64,000 nucleotides of DNA from Pseudomonas rhizophila. GTDB lineage: Bacteria; Pseudomonadota; Gammaproteobacteria; Pseudomonadales; Pseudomonadaceae. Below are positions 1 through 11,769 of this stretch, in pieces. The notes beneath the pieces are model-generated. The model did not search any database and had not been told where the DNA came from. It saw only the letters and a program-made list of their open reading frames with translations. A program made the position numbers and the translations under genes. The stretch's first letter is position 1. Every line of letters begins with the position of its first letter. The DNA lies in assembly GCF_003033885.1 (NCBI RefSeq), contig NZ_CP024081.1, positions 4,905,426 through 4,969,425 on the forward strand, in the 5' to 3' direction.

Positions 1-725
1 CCGCCGTCATCGCGAGCAAGCTCGCTCCCACAGGGGATCTGTGGCGGGCATAGAATCTGTGAACACCGCGATCAAAACTGTGGGAGCGAGCTTGCTCGCG
101 ATAGGGGTCTGTCTGAACCGGTGATGTTGGATGGGCCGCCGTCATCGCGAGCAGGCTCGCTCCCACAGGGGATCTGTGGCGGGCACAAAATTCGTGAACA
201 CCACCAATCAAAACTGTGTGAGCGAGCTTGCTCGCGATAGGGGTCTGTCTGAACCGGTGATGTTGGATGGGCCGCCGTCATCGCGAGCAGGCTCGCTCCC
301 ACAGGGGATCTGTGGCGGGCATAGAATCTGTGAACACCGCGATCAAAACTGTGGGAGCGAGCTTGCTCGCGATAGCGGCCTGTCTGAAACGGTGATGTTG
401 GATGGGCCGCCGTCATCGCGAGCAAGCTCGCTCCCACAGGGGATGTGTTGCGGACACAAAATTCGTGAACACCGTCAATCAAAACTGTGGGAGCGAGCTT
501 GCTCGCGATGGCGGTCTGCCTGAACCGGTGGTGCTGAATGGGCCGCCGTCATCGCGAGCAGGCTCGCTCCCACAGGGGATGTGGGGCGGGCACAAAATTC
601 GTGAACACACCGATCAAAACTGTGGGAGCGAGCCTGCTCGCGATAGCGGTCTGTCTGAAGCGGTGATGTTGAATGTGCCGCCGTCATCGCGAGCAGGCTC
701 GCTCCCACAGGGGATGTGTGGCGGG
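1..725. repeat. Tandem array of REP-containing units (period about 135 bp)
   Basis: The motif ccgccgtcatcgcgag recurs at 1, 136, 272, 407, 543 and 678, so a unit of 135-136 bp is repeated five times with a sixth partial copy. Each unit holds one REP palindrome in each orientation (gcgagcarGCTCGCTCCCACA and TGTGGGAGCGAGCytgctcgc), separated by a spacer that differs only at scattered positions (for example aca versus ata before gaa/aaa). This is a REP doublet (REPIN) amplified in tandem. Short open frames run through it on both strands, but they are translations of the repeat and are not supported as genes. The array continues off the left edge. Confidence 0.9.
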
Positions 726-888
726 CTTTCGCTTATAGCGTTCCAATACAAAATCCGTATTCACTTACTTCCATCAGGTCTTGGCTACTGTCAGATATGA
801 CAGTGGTCCTCACTGCGGCTCACTTCTAACCTGATCCAGCCTCGCAAGTACGCGAAGCCAATCTTCGATGACCCGCAAGGAGTTCATG

Positions 889-1200
889 ATGAACACAAGA
901 TACTGTCCCACTAAACCGACCCTGCTGGCTCTTTCCCTATTATTGAGCGGCATGACTTTTCAAGCTTTCGCGGCAGGACGCGAGCCTTGCAGTGCGGACA
1001 AGGTCGCGCAAGCCAAGGATTTGAAACCAGGGGGGATGGGTGAAACGGCTCTGTCCGAAGAAGAGTACGTAACGCAACTGAACCTGGAAGCGGTCAGGGT
1101 CACCGGAGTAGTCATGACCAAGGACTTGAGAAGTGATCGTCTCACTGTGGTTACCGACAGCTCCAGCAGCAAAATAGTGACCGACATGTACTGCAAATGA
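889..1200 (+). CDS. Small secreted protein, unknown function
   Basis: This is a 103-residue protein. The ATG at 889 was chosen because an aaggag ribosome site ends 6 bases upstream (877-882); upstream ATGs at 868 and 886 are badly spaced. The N-terminus (MNTRYC, then a Leu-rich stretch ending QAFAAG) is a Sec signal peptide with probable cleavage near residues 28-29. The mature part has two Cys (one after GREP, one at the C-terminal MYCK), so a disulfide is possible. No family was recognised. A perfect 10-bp inverted repeat (1218-1227 / 1241-1250) follows the stop. The gene stands alone between the REP array and a PH-domain gene on the other strand. Confidence 0.7.
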   Translation: MNTRYCPTKPTLLALSLLLSGMTFQAFAAGREPCSADKVAQAKDLKPGGMGETALSEEEYVTQLNLEAVRVTGVVMTKDLRSDRLTVVTDSSSSKIVTDMYCK

Positions 1201-1217
1201 ACGGTCCCGAAGGACTC

Positions 1218-1250
1218 GCCACATGCCCCCTCATTGAAGTGGCATGTGGC
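1218..1250. terminator. Hairpin after the small secreted protein gene
   Basis: gccacatgcc (1218-1227) and ggcatgtggc (1241-1250) form a perfect 10-bp stem with a 13-base loop, 18 bases past the stop codon. There is no clear T-tract, so it may be a transcript-end stabiliser or a protein site rather than an intrinsic terminator. Confidence 0.45.
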
Positions 1251-1307
1251 TGTCACCCTGCGCCACTTCACCCCCCGAGTTTCCGTATTCACTCAGGGTC
1301 ACTGACA

Positions 1308-1679
1308 TCAGGCCAAAAGATGCCTGGAGATCAGCTTCGATATTTCGACGATGCCTGTCTTGCCGGTGAATTCGAACTTCACCTTGCCCAGGGATGAAAA
1401 GTAAATCTCCAGTTCCGAATCCAGGTCGAAGGTGCCGGAGGTTTCTACCGAGTAGGCCACGATGTTTTTATAAGGCAGAGAGGTGAAGTCTTTTTTGCTG
1501 CCGGTGATGCCTTGCACGTTCACTGCGATGATGCGTTTGTTGGTGAAGACTACGCCGTCGCGCATGGACTTATAGGCGTCGATGACCTGTTCGCCATCCA
1601 GCAGCAGGGCTGTTACGCGTTCGGCGAATTCATCGTTCTGCTTGAGCTTGAAGAAGCCTTTGTTGTTGAAATCGATCAT
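1308..1679 (-). CDS. PH domain-containing protein
   Basis: This is a 123-residue protein starting MIDFNNKGFF at 1679, with an aagga-type ribosome site just upstream; the frame extends further 5' but without a likely start. The segment with GEQVIDAYKSMRDGVVFTNKRIIAVNVQGITGSKKDF is the typical bacterial pleckstrin-homology fold signature (bPH / former DUF1696 type), with F-T-N-K-R-I after a surface loop. There is no signal peptide or membrane segment, so it is probably cytosolic. Small one-domain bPH proteins form oligomeric rings; their role is not known. It is convergent with the preceding plus-strand gene. Confidence 0.75.
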   Translation of the reverse strand: MIDFNNKGFFKLKQNDEFAERVTALLLDGEQVIDAYKSMRDGVVFTNKRIIAVNVQGITGSKKDFTSLPYKNIVAYSVETSGTFDLDSELEIYFSSLGKVKFEFTGKTGIVEISKLISRHLLA

Positions 1680-3124
<1,445 letters not shown>

Positions 3125-3190
3125 TGGGTTGGCCGGTGCTGCCGCCCTGGCAGCGCCGGCCGGTCGTCCCCCCTGCAGGAGATGTCATCC

Positions 3191-3823
3191 ATGAACGCCC
3201 TTCGGCGCATCTGGGAACACTTCGAGGAAGGTTTCATTGCCTTTCTTCTGGCCGCCATGACGCTGGTTACTTTCGTCTATGTGGTGCTCAACAACCTCTA
3301 CACCGTTTTTTACAGCCTCGGCGACAACTGGCCAGCCGCCAGCGAGCCGGCGTTCGCCATTGGTGACGGCATCATGGGCATGGCCCAGGCGATGACCTGG
3401 AGCAGCTCGCTGACCAAGGCCCTGTTTGGCTGGCTGATCTTTTTCGGGTTGTCCTACGGCGTGCGCACGGCCGGGCATATCGGCGTGGATGCGCTGGTGA
3501 AACTGGCGAGCAAACCGGTACAACGCTTTATCGGCGTGATCGCTTGCCTGTGCTGCCTGACTTACGCCGGGCTGCTGGCCGTCGCCAGTTACGAGTGGAT
3601 CAATACCCTGATGATCGCGCAGATCGGCGCAGAGGACCTGGGCCACTTCGGCATCATGCAATGGCACATCGGCCTGATCGTGCCGGTGGGTTTTGCGTTG
3701 GTGTTTATCCGTTTCGCGGAAATCCTCGTGCGCATCCTGATGAATCGTCAGACCGGCTTGGGCCTGGCCGATGAAGCGGCCGAAGCCATCAAATTGACTG
3801 AACACGAGGAAGACAAGCCATGA
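3191..3823 (+). CDS. dctQ: TRAP transporter small permease DctQ
   Basis: This is the 210-residue small membrane subunit of the TRAP transporter. aggag at 3177-3181 favours the ATG at 3191 over the one at 3182, which abuts it. Four hydrophobic segments are visible: around FIAFLLAAMTLVTFVYVVL, then LTKALFGWLIFFGL, FIGVIACLCCLTYAGLL and HIGLIVPVGFALVFI. The C-terminus is charged and cytoplasmic (LTEHEEDKP). The stop overlaps the dctM start by 4 bases (ATGA), so the two are translationally coupled. It pairs with DctM to form the sodium-coupled permease. Confidence 0.92.
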   Translation: MNALRRIWEHFEEGFIAFLLAAMTLVTFVYVVLNNLYTVFYSLGDNWPAASEPAFAIGDGIMGMAQAMTWSSSLTKALFGWLIFFGLSYGVRTAGHIGVDALVKLASKPVQRFIGVIACLCCLTYAGLLAVASYEWINTLMIAQIGAEDLGHFGIMQWHIGLIVPVGFALVFIRFAEILVRILMNRQTGLGLADEAAEAIKLTEHEEDKP

Positions 3824-5103
3824 CCATTGCCTTCCTGTTCGTGGCGCTGTTCGTGCTGATGTTTATCGGCGTGCCCATCGCCATTTCGTTGGGGCTGGCC
3901 GGTTCGCTGACCATCATTTTCTTCAGCCCGGACTCAGTGCGCTCCCTGGCGATCAAGCTGTTCGAAACCTCTGAGCACTACACACTGCTGGCGATTCCGT
4001 TCTTCCTGCTGGCCGGTGCGTTCATGACCACCGGTGGCGTGGCGCGACGCCTGATCGACTTTGCCAACGCCTGCGTCGGGCATATCCGTGGCGGGCTGGC
4101 GATTGCGGCGGTACTGGCGTGCATGCTGTTTGCCGCGTTGTCGGGTTCAAGCCCTGCGACGGTGGCGGCGGTCGGTTCCATCGCCATTGCCGGTATGGTG
4201 CGCTCGGGTTATCCACAGGCGTTCGGCGCCGGCATCGTCTGCAACGCCGGCACCTTGGGCATCCTGATTCCGCCGTCGATCGTGATGGTGGTGTACGCCG
4301 CCGCGACCGAAACCTCGGTGGGCAAGCTGTTCATGGCCGGGGTGATCCCGGGCCTGCTGCTGGGTTTATCGTTGATGGTGGCGATCTATATCGTCGCTGT
4401 GAAGAAAAACCTGCCGGCCCTGCCTCGGGCGACGTTGCGCGAATGGCTGTCCACGGCGCGCAAGGCCCTCTGGGGTCTGCTGCTGATGGTGATCATCCTC
4501 GGCGGGATCTATTCCGGGATGTTCACACCCACCGAAGCGGCTGCGGTGGCGGCGGTGTATTCGGCCTTCATCGCACTGTTCGTCTACAAGGACCTCACGT
4601 TCCGTGAGACGCCCAAAGTGCTGCTCGAATCGGCCAAGCTGAGCATCATGCTGATGTTCATCATTGCCAACGCCATGCTCTTCGCCCATGTGCTGACCAC
4701 CGAGCAACTGCCGCAGCAAATCACCGCTTGGGTGATCGATGCCGGGCTGACGCCGGTGACCTTCCTGCTGGTGGTGAACATCGTGCTGTTGATTGCCGGT
4801 GCGTTCATGGAGCCTTCGGCGATCATCCTGATCCTGGCGCCGATCCTGTTCCCTATCGCCATGCAACTGGGCATCGACCCAATCCACCTGGGCATCATCA
4901 TGGTGGTGAACCTGGAGATCGGCCTGATCACGCCTCCGGTGGGGCTGAACCTGTTCGTCACCTCGGCGGTGACCGGCATGTCGCTGCCCGCCACCATCCG
5001 CGCAGCTATGCCATGGCTGATGATCCTGCTGGCGTTCCTGATGCTGATTACCTATGTGCCATGGATCTCGCTGGCCTTGCCGAACTGGTTGGGGATGAGC
5101 TAG
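3820..5103 (+). CDS. dctM: TRAP transporter large permease DctM
   Basis: This is the 427-residue large permease that carries the transport path. It is hydrophobic throughout, with about 12 membrane segments and family motifs such as GVPIAISLGLAGS near the N-terminus, AALSGSSPATVAAVGSIAI, LGILIPPSIVMVVYA in the first half and the repeat-related GLITPPVGLNLFV near the C-terminus. It starts at the ATG overlapping dctQ. The length is normal for DctM. It is followed by a nested hairpin (5103-5167), then a second dctP, so all four genes may be one transcript with attenuation after dctM. Confidence 0.94.
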   Translation: MTIAFLFVALFVLMFIGVPIAISLGLAGSLTIIFFSPDSVRSLAIKLFETSEHYTLLAIPFFLLAGAFMTTGGVARRLIDFANACVGHIRGGLAIAAVLACMLFAALSGSSPATVAAVGSIAIAGMVRSGYPQAFGAGIVCNAGTLGILIPPSIVMVVYAAATETSVGKLFMAGVIPGLLLGLSLMVAIYIVAVKKNLPALPRATLREWLSTARKALWGLLLMVIILGGIYSGMFTPTEAAAVAAVYSAFIALFVYKDLTFRETPKVLLESAKLSIMLMFIIANAMLFAHVLTTEQLPQQITAWVIDAGLTPVTFLLVVNIVLLIAGAFMEPSAIILILAPILFPIAMQLGIDPIHLGIIMVVNLEIGLITPPVGLNLFVTSAVTGMSLPATIRAAMPWLMILLAFLMLITYVPWISLALPNWLGMS

Positions 5104-5167
5104 CCCCGACTCAAGACAGGCGCAGCGGCGAGGGCATTTGTTCCCTCGCCACTGCGCTGTCGGGCTA
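5103..5167. terminator. Nested hairpin between dctM and the second dctP
   Basis: Outer arms ccccgac/gtcggg flank inner arms gcgcag-cggcgaggg / ccctcgcc-actgcgc. The inner part resembles the gtggcgaggg REP family. There is no T-tract. It may reduce read-through or protect the dctPQM message. Confidence 0.45.
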
Positions 5168-5196
5168 AGCCTGCGTGTCGCACCGTCGACCAATAA

Positions 5197-6207
<1,011 letters not shown>

Positions 6208-6230
6208 GGCAGCAAAGCCCAGTGCAGCCT

Positions 6231-6258
6231 GTGGCGAGGGAGCTTGCTCCCTCGCCAC
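6231..6258. repeat. REP palindrome (gtggcgaggg type)
   Basis: gtggcgagggagc / gctccctcgccac: a near-perfect 28-bp palindrome after the second dctP, the same family as at 29160, 34085 and 36000. Confidence 0.85.
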
Positions 6259-6354
6259 AAGAGCTGGAGCACGTCGCCTTTTCACCGAGTCCCAGTTCTC
6301 CAGCGCATTGCGTTATGATCCCCGCCTCCATCGGAGCCAGAGCTTTACCTGCGA

Positions 6355-8262
6355 ATGTTGCCGTCCTCATCTGACATCTCCCCTGCCCTGCCCCCTGTCC
6401 TGGTCGGCCCGCTGCTGCGGCGACTGGAGCCCACACGGCTGGTGATGTGGCTGGTGGGTACACGCCCCCTCACGTTGACGCTGCGTGTGGACGGTGTGGG
6501 CGATCTCACCCTGGATGCCCCGCGCTGCACCGTAGTGCCGGTGGGGCAGCAGGCTTTTGTGCACCTGATCGATGTACGACTCGACACCGCCCTGCCCCAG
6601 GACGTGGTGATTGACTACGACCTGCTGGTGGACGGCGCGCCCATTGCCGAATGGGCGCCCCATCTGTTGTATGGCCAGGCGCAGTGCCCGAACTTCGTCC
6701 TGCATTCGCGTATCGATCAACTGGTCCATGGTTCCTGCCGCAAACCCCACTATCCGACCCACGACGGCTTGCTCTGCGTCGACCGGCTGTTGGCACAAGC
6801 CCCACAGCAGCGTCCGGCGTTGTTGATGATGAGCGGCGATCAGGTCTATGCCGATGACGTCGCCGGGCCCATGCTGCGGGCGATTCATGCGTTGATCGAG
6901 CGGCTGGGGCTGTTCGAGGAATGCCTGGACGGCGCGGTGGTTGAAGACAGCGCCAAGCTCTATGAACACCCGGCCAGCTACTACCACCGCGCCGATTTAC
7001 TACCGGCGCTGGAAAGCAATGAAACCCTGCGCGAGCGTTTTTTCGGCGGGGCCCGCAAGCCGATATTCACCAGCAGCAGCGCCGACAATCATCTGGTGAC
7101 CTTCGCTGAAGTGATGGCGATGTACTTGCTGGTGTGGTCACCCGTGCCGTGGACCCTGATCGACCCGCAACCGCCGGAACTGACCGCCGAGCGGCGCCAG
7201 CGCTACGCGCTGGAACAGCAGCGCATCGAGGGTTTCAAGACCGGTCTTGGGGACGCGGCGCGGGTGTTTGCACACCTGTCGTGCCTGATGATTTTCGACG
7301 ATCACGACATCACCGATGACTGGAATCTATCCGCGCAGTGGGAAGAAACGGCCTACGGCCACCCGTTCTCCAAGCGCATCATCGGCAACGCACTGATCGC
7401 CTACATGCTCTGCCAGGGCTGGGGCAACAACCCCGACGTGTTTGATGAGGTGATCCAGCAAACCCTGGCCCTGAGCGACACCGCCCGGGACCGCTACCTG
7501 GACAGCGGCCCACAGGACAAACTGATCGACACGCTGCTGGGTTTCCAGCAATGGCACTACGTGTTGCCGACCACCCCGGCCCTGGTGGTGCTCGACACCC
7601 GCACCCGCCGCTGGCGCAGCGAGCGCAACCTCAAGCAGCCTTCGGGACTGCTCGATTGGGAAGCCCTGAGCGAACTTCAGCAGGAACTGCTGGATCATCC
7701 TTCGGCGATTATCGTTTCACCGGCGCCGATCTTCGGTGTGAAGCTGATCGAAACCGTGCAACGGGTGTTCAGTTGGTGCGGTTATCCGCTGCTGGTGGAC
7801 GCGGAAAACTGGATGGCCCATCGCGGCGCGGCGCAAGTGATCCTGAACATTTTCCGGCACTCACGCACGCCCGGTAATTACGTGGTGCTGTCCGGGGATG
7901 TGCATTATTCCTTCGTCTATGAGGTGCTGATCCCACACCGTAAGGGCGGCCCGCGCATCTGGCAGATCACCAGCAGCGGCATCAAGAATGAGTTCCCGCC
8001 GGCGCTGCTGGAATGGTTCGATCGTCTGAACCGTTGGCTCTACTCACCCCGCTCGCCCCTGAACTGGTTCACCAAGCGCCGCAGCATGCGCATCATTCCT
8101 CACACCCCCGAACACGCCGAGGCTGGAGAGCGGTTGTGGAACTCGGCGGGGATCGGGCAGGTGTTCTTCAATGAACAGGGGCAGCCGACGCAGATATTCC
8201 AGCACAACGCCAACGGCCAACCGCCGACGCGCATGCTGGCGCCGCAAGAGCCTTCCGCCTGA
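6355..8262 (+). CDS. PhoD-like metallophosphatase family protein
   Basis: 635 residues. Metal-binding blocks of the PhoD-like calcineurin fold are visible: MMSGDQVYADDV (about residue 160), IFDDHDITDDWN (about 312) and VLSGDVHYSFVYEV (about 512). Phosphodiesterase or phosphatase activity is therefore expected, but the substrate is unknown. Unlike classical PhoD there is no twin-arginine or Sec signal, so it is probably cytoplasmic. The start at 6355 is the first ATG; the ribosome site is weak. It stands alone, followed by a REP doublet. Confidence 0.85.
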   Translation: MLPSSSDISPALPPVLVGPLLRRLEPTRLVMWLVGTRPLTLTLRVDGVGDLTLDAPRCTVVPVGQQAFVHLIDVRLDTALPQDVVIDYDLLVDGAPIAEWAPHLLYGQAQCPNFVLHSRIDQLVHGSCRKPHYPTHDGLLCVDRLLAQAPQQRPALLMMSGDQVYADDVAGPMLRAIHALIERLGLFEECLDGAVVEDSAKLYEHPASYYHRADLLPALESNETLRERFFGGARKPIFTSSSADNHLVTFAEVMAMYLLVWSPVPWTLIDPQPPELTAERRQRYALEQQRIEGFKTGLGDAARVFAHLSCLMIFDDHDITDDWNLSAQWEETAYGHPFSKRIIGNALIAYMLCQGWGNNPDVFDEVIQQTLALSDTARDRYLDSGPQDKLIDTLLGFQQWHYVLPTTPALVVLDTRTRRWRSERNLKQPSGLLDWEALSELQQELLDHPSAIIVSPAPIFGVKLIETVQRVFSWCGYPLLVDAENWMAHRGAAQVILNIFRHSRTPGNYVVLSGDVHYSFVYEVLIPHRKGGPRIWQITSSGIKNEFPPALLEWFDRLNRWLYSPRSPLNWFTKRRSMRIIPHTPEHAEAGERLWNSAGIGQVFFNEQGQPTQIFQHNANGQPPTRMLAPQEPSA

Positions 8263-8277
8263 ACCGAATGAGTCCTG

Positions 8278-8369
8278 TGTGGGAGCGAGCCTGCTCGCGA
8301 TAACGCAGGCCCATCCAACATCCTTGCAAGCTGACCTTCCGCTATCGCGAGCAGGCTCGCTCCCACAAG
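8278..8369. repeat. REP doublet
   Basis: tgtgggagcgagcctgctcgc (from 8278) and the inverted copy gcgagcaggctcgctcccaca (ending about 8368) face each other across about 40 bp, located between the convergent PhoD-like and ogt genes. Confidence 0.9.
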
Positions 8370-8409
8370 GGATTTGCAGTGTTATGGGTTTGCGGCCAAA
8401 TGAAATAAC

Positions 8410-8910
8410 TCAAAACACCAACTGCAGCGTCTGCTGACCTTCCAGGCTCAGCAGGAACTGTTTGGCCGCAAGGCCGCCCGCAAAGCCGGTAAGGCTGCCG
8501 GAGGTGCCGATGACGCGGTGGCAGGGGGCGATGATGGAGATGGGGTTGCGGCCGTTGGCGGCGCCTACCGCCCGCACCGCCGTGGGCTGGCCGATCTGGA
8601 TGGCGATGTCGCGGTAGCTGCGGGTTTCACCGAACGGAATACTCAGCAGCGCCTGCCAGACCCGGACCTGAAAGTCGGTGCCGGCAAAGTCCAGCGCCAG
8701 GTCGAAACGGCGGCGCTGGCCGGCGAAATACTCCATGAGCTGGCGCTCGGTTTCCTTGAGGACCGGATGCTGGCTGTCCTCTTCCAAAGGCCCCAGGCGC
8801 ACGCGGTTGAGACGTTCGTTTTCCCAGAGGATGGCCGCCAGTTTTGTATCCCGGGCGACGAGGATCAGTTGGCCTACGGGGGATGGGATGGTTTTGTACA
8901 GGGGTAACAT
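8410..8910 (-). CDS. ogt: Methylated-DNA--protein-cysteine methyltransferase
   Basis: 166 residues from [10 protein letters not shown] at 8910. It is a suicide repair protein that moves the alkyl group from O6-alkylguanine (and O4-alkylthymine) to its own cysteine. The active-site [10 protein letters not shown] motif, the DNA-binding helix region [25 protein letters not shown] and the substrate loop [14 protein letters not shown] are all present. There is no Ada N-terminal domain, so this is the Ogt type. It lies 47 bases after the stop of the large LuxR-type regulator on the same strand and may be co-transcribed with it. Confidence 0.93.
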   Translation of the reverse strand: MLPLYKTIPSPVGQLILVARDTKLAAILWENERLNRVRLGPLEEDSQHPVLKETERQLMEYFAGQRRRFDLALDFAGTDFQVRVWQALLSIPFGETRSYRDIAIQIGQPTAVRAVGAANGRNPISIIAPCHRVIGTSGSLTGFAGGLAAKQFLLSLEGQQTLQLVF

Positions 8911-8957
8911 CAAGCATTCCTTATCGCTGGCCAACCGCTTGGCACAAGTAACCAGTC

Positions 8958-11687
8958 CTAGCCCAACAACCCCAGCACCTTCGCCCGCGCCACGGCCTGG
9001 GTGCGGCGCTCCACGCCGAGTTTGCTGTTGATGTGGCTGGCGTGGGTCTTGACCGTGTGCAGTGAGATGAACAACTGCTCGCTGATTTCCTGGTTCGAAC
9101 AGCCCTGGGCAATCAATTGCAGCACCGCCCGCTCGCGACTGCTGAGGGTTTCGACGGGGGCCGGTGAATCGGCAGCCACCGTCGACGGCAAGCGCTCAAG
9201 CAGGTTCTGGCGCAAGGGACTCGGTGGGGCGCGCAACAATTGCTCGCGCAGCCACTCCCGATGTTCGCCCAACAACCATTCGAACGGCTGCAGCACCCCG
9301 CCAGCGGCGGCTTCGAGGGCTTGGGCCAGGGTACTGCGGGCTTCGGGTTCGCGGCCGACGCTCAGCAGCAAGGCGACCTTCTGGTTGAGCGCCATCACAC
9401 TGAGCATCTGCCGGCCGGTTTGCTGGCCGTGTTCAAGCAAGGCATTGAGCCGTCCTTCGGCCAACATGGGCTGGCCGCGGATGGACTCCAGCACCGCCTG
9501 TTGCAGTTCGACGTGCAGCGGCAGTTGCGGGTGGAATTCCGGCGGCGCGGCGGCCCGCTCACCGGTGTAGGTCTGCCCCAGCCGCGCCAGCCAGGCTTCG
9601 GCCAGGTCCGTACGGCCCTGGGCCAGCCAGAGTTCGCATTTGACCAGGGTGATCATCGCCAGGTAATAAATCGGCGGAACGTCCCAGATATGCATCAGGC
9701 GTTCGGCTTCGGCCAGTTCGGCAAAGGCCCGGGCGAATTCACGAGCGTGGCCTTCAACCCGCGCGATCACGCAGTGGCCGATCAACACGCTGATGTCGCG
9801 ACACGCCCGCGCTTCGGTAAGACCGGCCTGCAACCGCGCCAAGCCGGCCTGGGGCTGCATGCGCAAGGTCAGCAGGAACCCTTCGTACAGAATCAATCGC
9901 GCCCGCACGGCATACAGCCGTTGCGGCGAGAGTGCGTGCAGGCGTTGCAGGCCCTGGCGCACTTCATCGAGCGCCCGCAGGATCTCCCCTCGCGCTTGCA
10001 ACACCCGGGCGCGGTCGTAATGGGCCAGGGCCTCGAACAACGGGTTACCGACGCGCTGCGCCAGCTCCAGGGAGTCACGGTTCAAGGCCCGGGCGCGCCA
10101 CAGGTCACCGTCGGCAATCGCCAGGTTCGACAGCGTGGACAGGCACATCAGACGTTGGCCATAGCGCTTTTGCGGCAGGCTCTCCAGGGCTTCGGTGCAG
10201 TAACGCACAGTGGCCTCGCGATCCCCACGGCCACGGGCAATGATTCCGCTCAGGGCCAGCCATTGGGCAAGCATGGATTTTTGCGCAGTGGCCGAAGGCG
10301 CCGGCAGGAACCGACTCAGGTGGGCGGCCAGTTCTTCAGCGGCGTCCAACTGGCAGGCCAGCCCCAGCGCCCAGCTGTACAGCACGATCAAGCGCGGCGT
10401 GCTGATGAGCAGGCTGTCGGGCAAGTCCATTTTCCAGCGCAGCAACATGCCGACGTTCTGCTCGGCCAGCAATTGCTCCTCCGAGAGGTTCTGCACCAGG
10501 TTCGCCGCCACATCCAGGTGCCCGGCCCGCAGCGCCTGCTCCACGGCCTCGTCGATCAAGCCCTGGGCATTGAACCAGCGGCAGGCCCGCAGGTGCAGGG
10601 TCGCAGCCGGCACCATGGCCGGCGCACTGGGACGGCTGCGCAGCAAATCGGAAAACAAATGGTGGTAACGGTACCAGTGGCCATGCTCGTCCAGCGGCAC
10701 CAGGAACACCTGGTGCGCCGCCAGATACTCCAGGATTTCGGCGCTGTCATGGGCTTCGCGCACGGCATCACACAGTTCGCTGCAGAAACGCTCCTGGGAC
10801 GCGGTGTCGTAGAGAAACGCCTGCACTTCGGCGGGCAGACAGTCGATGACTTCCTCAAGCAGGTAATCGCGAATCAGCCCTTCGCCGCCATGCAAAGCCT
10901 GGGGCATCCGGCCCTCAGTCCCGGCCTCGGAAGCGGCCAGCAACCAGAAACGCAGCCCGGCCACCCAGCCTTCGCTGCGCTGAATCAGGCTCTCCAGGGC
11001 TTCCCCGCGCAACGAACTGCTGTGGTGCTGCAGCAGGGTCAGGGCTTCTTCATGGGTCAGACGCAAGTCCTGCTCGTTCAGTTCGAGCAATTGGCGTGAC
11101 AGACGCAGGCGCGCCAGATGCCAGTCCGGGCGCTGCCGACTGGTGACCAGCACCAGCAAACCTTCGGGCAGGTGATTAAGGAAAAATTGCAGGCAACGGT
11201 CCAGCACCGGGCTTTGGGCCAGGTGGTAGTCGTCGAGCACCAGCAGCAAGGGTGTATCCGGCGACAGATGCGCGGACAGTTCATCCAGCAGGCCGTCGAG
11301 CCATTCTTCGAAGGCGAAAGGTTGGTGGCGCTGGCGCATTTTCAGCAGCCCCAACGCCCGACCTCCCAACTGCGGGAAGAACGCCTGGAGCCCTTCGAGC
11401 AGCCGTTCCAGAAAGCGTCCCGGGTCGTTGTCCCGGGCACTGAGCCCCAGCCAGAGGCTTTGCCAATAGGCCGGCAGGCTCTGGCAGAACTCCACCGCCA
11501 GTGAGCTTTTGCCGAACCCCGCCGGTGCGCTCACCAACAGCAACCGACCTCCAAGCCCCGCACTCAAGCGCTCGCACAACCGCGGCCGCACGACATGGCC
11601 TTCAGGCAAGGGCGGGCGGTAGAAGCGCCCGTCCTGGACCGCGACGGCGGTGCGGGCAGAACCCGGGAGTGAAGACAGATCAGTCAT
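8958..11687 (-). CDS. MalT-type LuxR-family ATP-dependent transcription regulator
   Basis: 909 residues, typical of LAL/MalT regulators. The N-terminal STAND ATPase has a Walker A (LLVSAPAGFGKSSLAVEF, about 50-68) and a Walker B-like LLLVLDDYHLA (about 150). The middle part is TPR-like helical repeats. The C-terminal LuxR HTH is clear (LSSRERAVLQLIAQGCSNQEISEQLFISLHTVKTH). Such proteins activate genes when a small inducer binds. The neighbouring DUF1329-DUF1302 operon and acyl-CoA ligase are the natural candidate targets (inference). Three phased gctacaa repeats lie 83-110 bases upstream of the start. Confidence 0.9.
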   Translation of the reverse strand: MTDLSSLPGSARTAVAVQDGRFYRPPLPEGHVVRPRLCERLSAGLGGRLLLVSAPAGFGKSSLAVEFCQSLPAYWQSLWLGLSARDNDPGRFLERLLEGLQAFFPQLGGRALGLLKMRQRHQPFAFEEWLDGLLDELSAHLSPDTPLLLVLDDYHLAQSPVLDRCLQFFLNHLPEGLLVLVTSRQRPDWHLARLRLSRQLLELNEQDLRLTHEEALTLLQHHSSSLRGEALESLIQRSEGWVAGLRFWLLAASEAGTEGRMPQALHGGEGLIRDYLLEEVIDCLPAEVQAFLYDTASQERFCSELCDAVREAHDSAEILEYLAAHQVFLVPLDEHGHWYRYHHLFSDLLRSRPSAPAMVPAATLHLRACRWFNAQGLIDEAVEQALRAGHLDVAANLVQNLSEEQLLAEQNVGMLLRWKMDLPDSLLISTPRLIVLYSWALGLACQLDAAEELAAHLSRFLPAPSATAQKSMLAQWLALSGIIARGRGDREATVRYCTEALESLPQKRYGQRLMCLSTLSNLAIADGDLWRARALNRDSLELAQRVGNPLFEALAHYDRARVLQARGEILRALDEVRQGLQRLHALSPQRLYAVRARLILYEGFLLTLRMQPQAGLARLQAGLTEARACRDISVLIGHCVIARVEGHAREFARAFAELAEAERLMHIWDVPPIYYLAMITLVKCELWLAQGRTDLAEAWLARLGQTYTGERAAAPPEFHPQLPLHVELQQAVLESIRGQPMLAEGRLNALLEHGQQTGRQMLSVMALNQKVALLLSVGREPEARSTLAQALEAAAGGVLQPFEWLLGEHREWLREQLLRAPPSPLRQNLLERLPSTVAADSPAPVETLSSRERAVLQLIAQGCSNQEISEQLFISLHTVKTHASHINSKLGVERRTQAVARAKVLGLLG

Positions 11688-11769
11688 GGCCGGCTCTTGT
11701 TGAAATGCGGGTGGCGGCGTTGCAGATGTCCGCAGACTAGCGGTAAACGAGGAGGTATTGAAGGGAGTT

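Noticed and set aside
1..725. CRISPR-like direct repeats and several 75-136 residue open frames
   Set aside because: The units are 135 bp and palindromic with near-identical spacers, which is REP structure, not CRISPR. The open frames exist on both strands only because the repeat lacks stops.
9240..11099. 619-residue plus-strand frame
   Set aside because: It lies wholly antisense to the MalT-type regulator, with low-complexity Gln/His/Arg/Gly content; a shadow frame.
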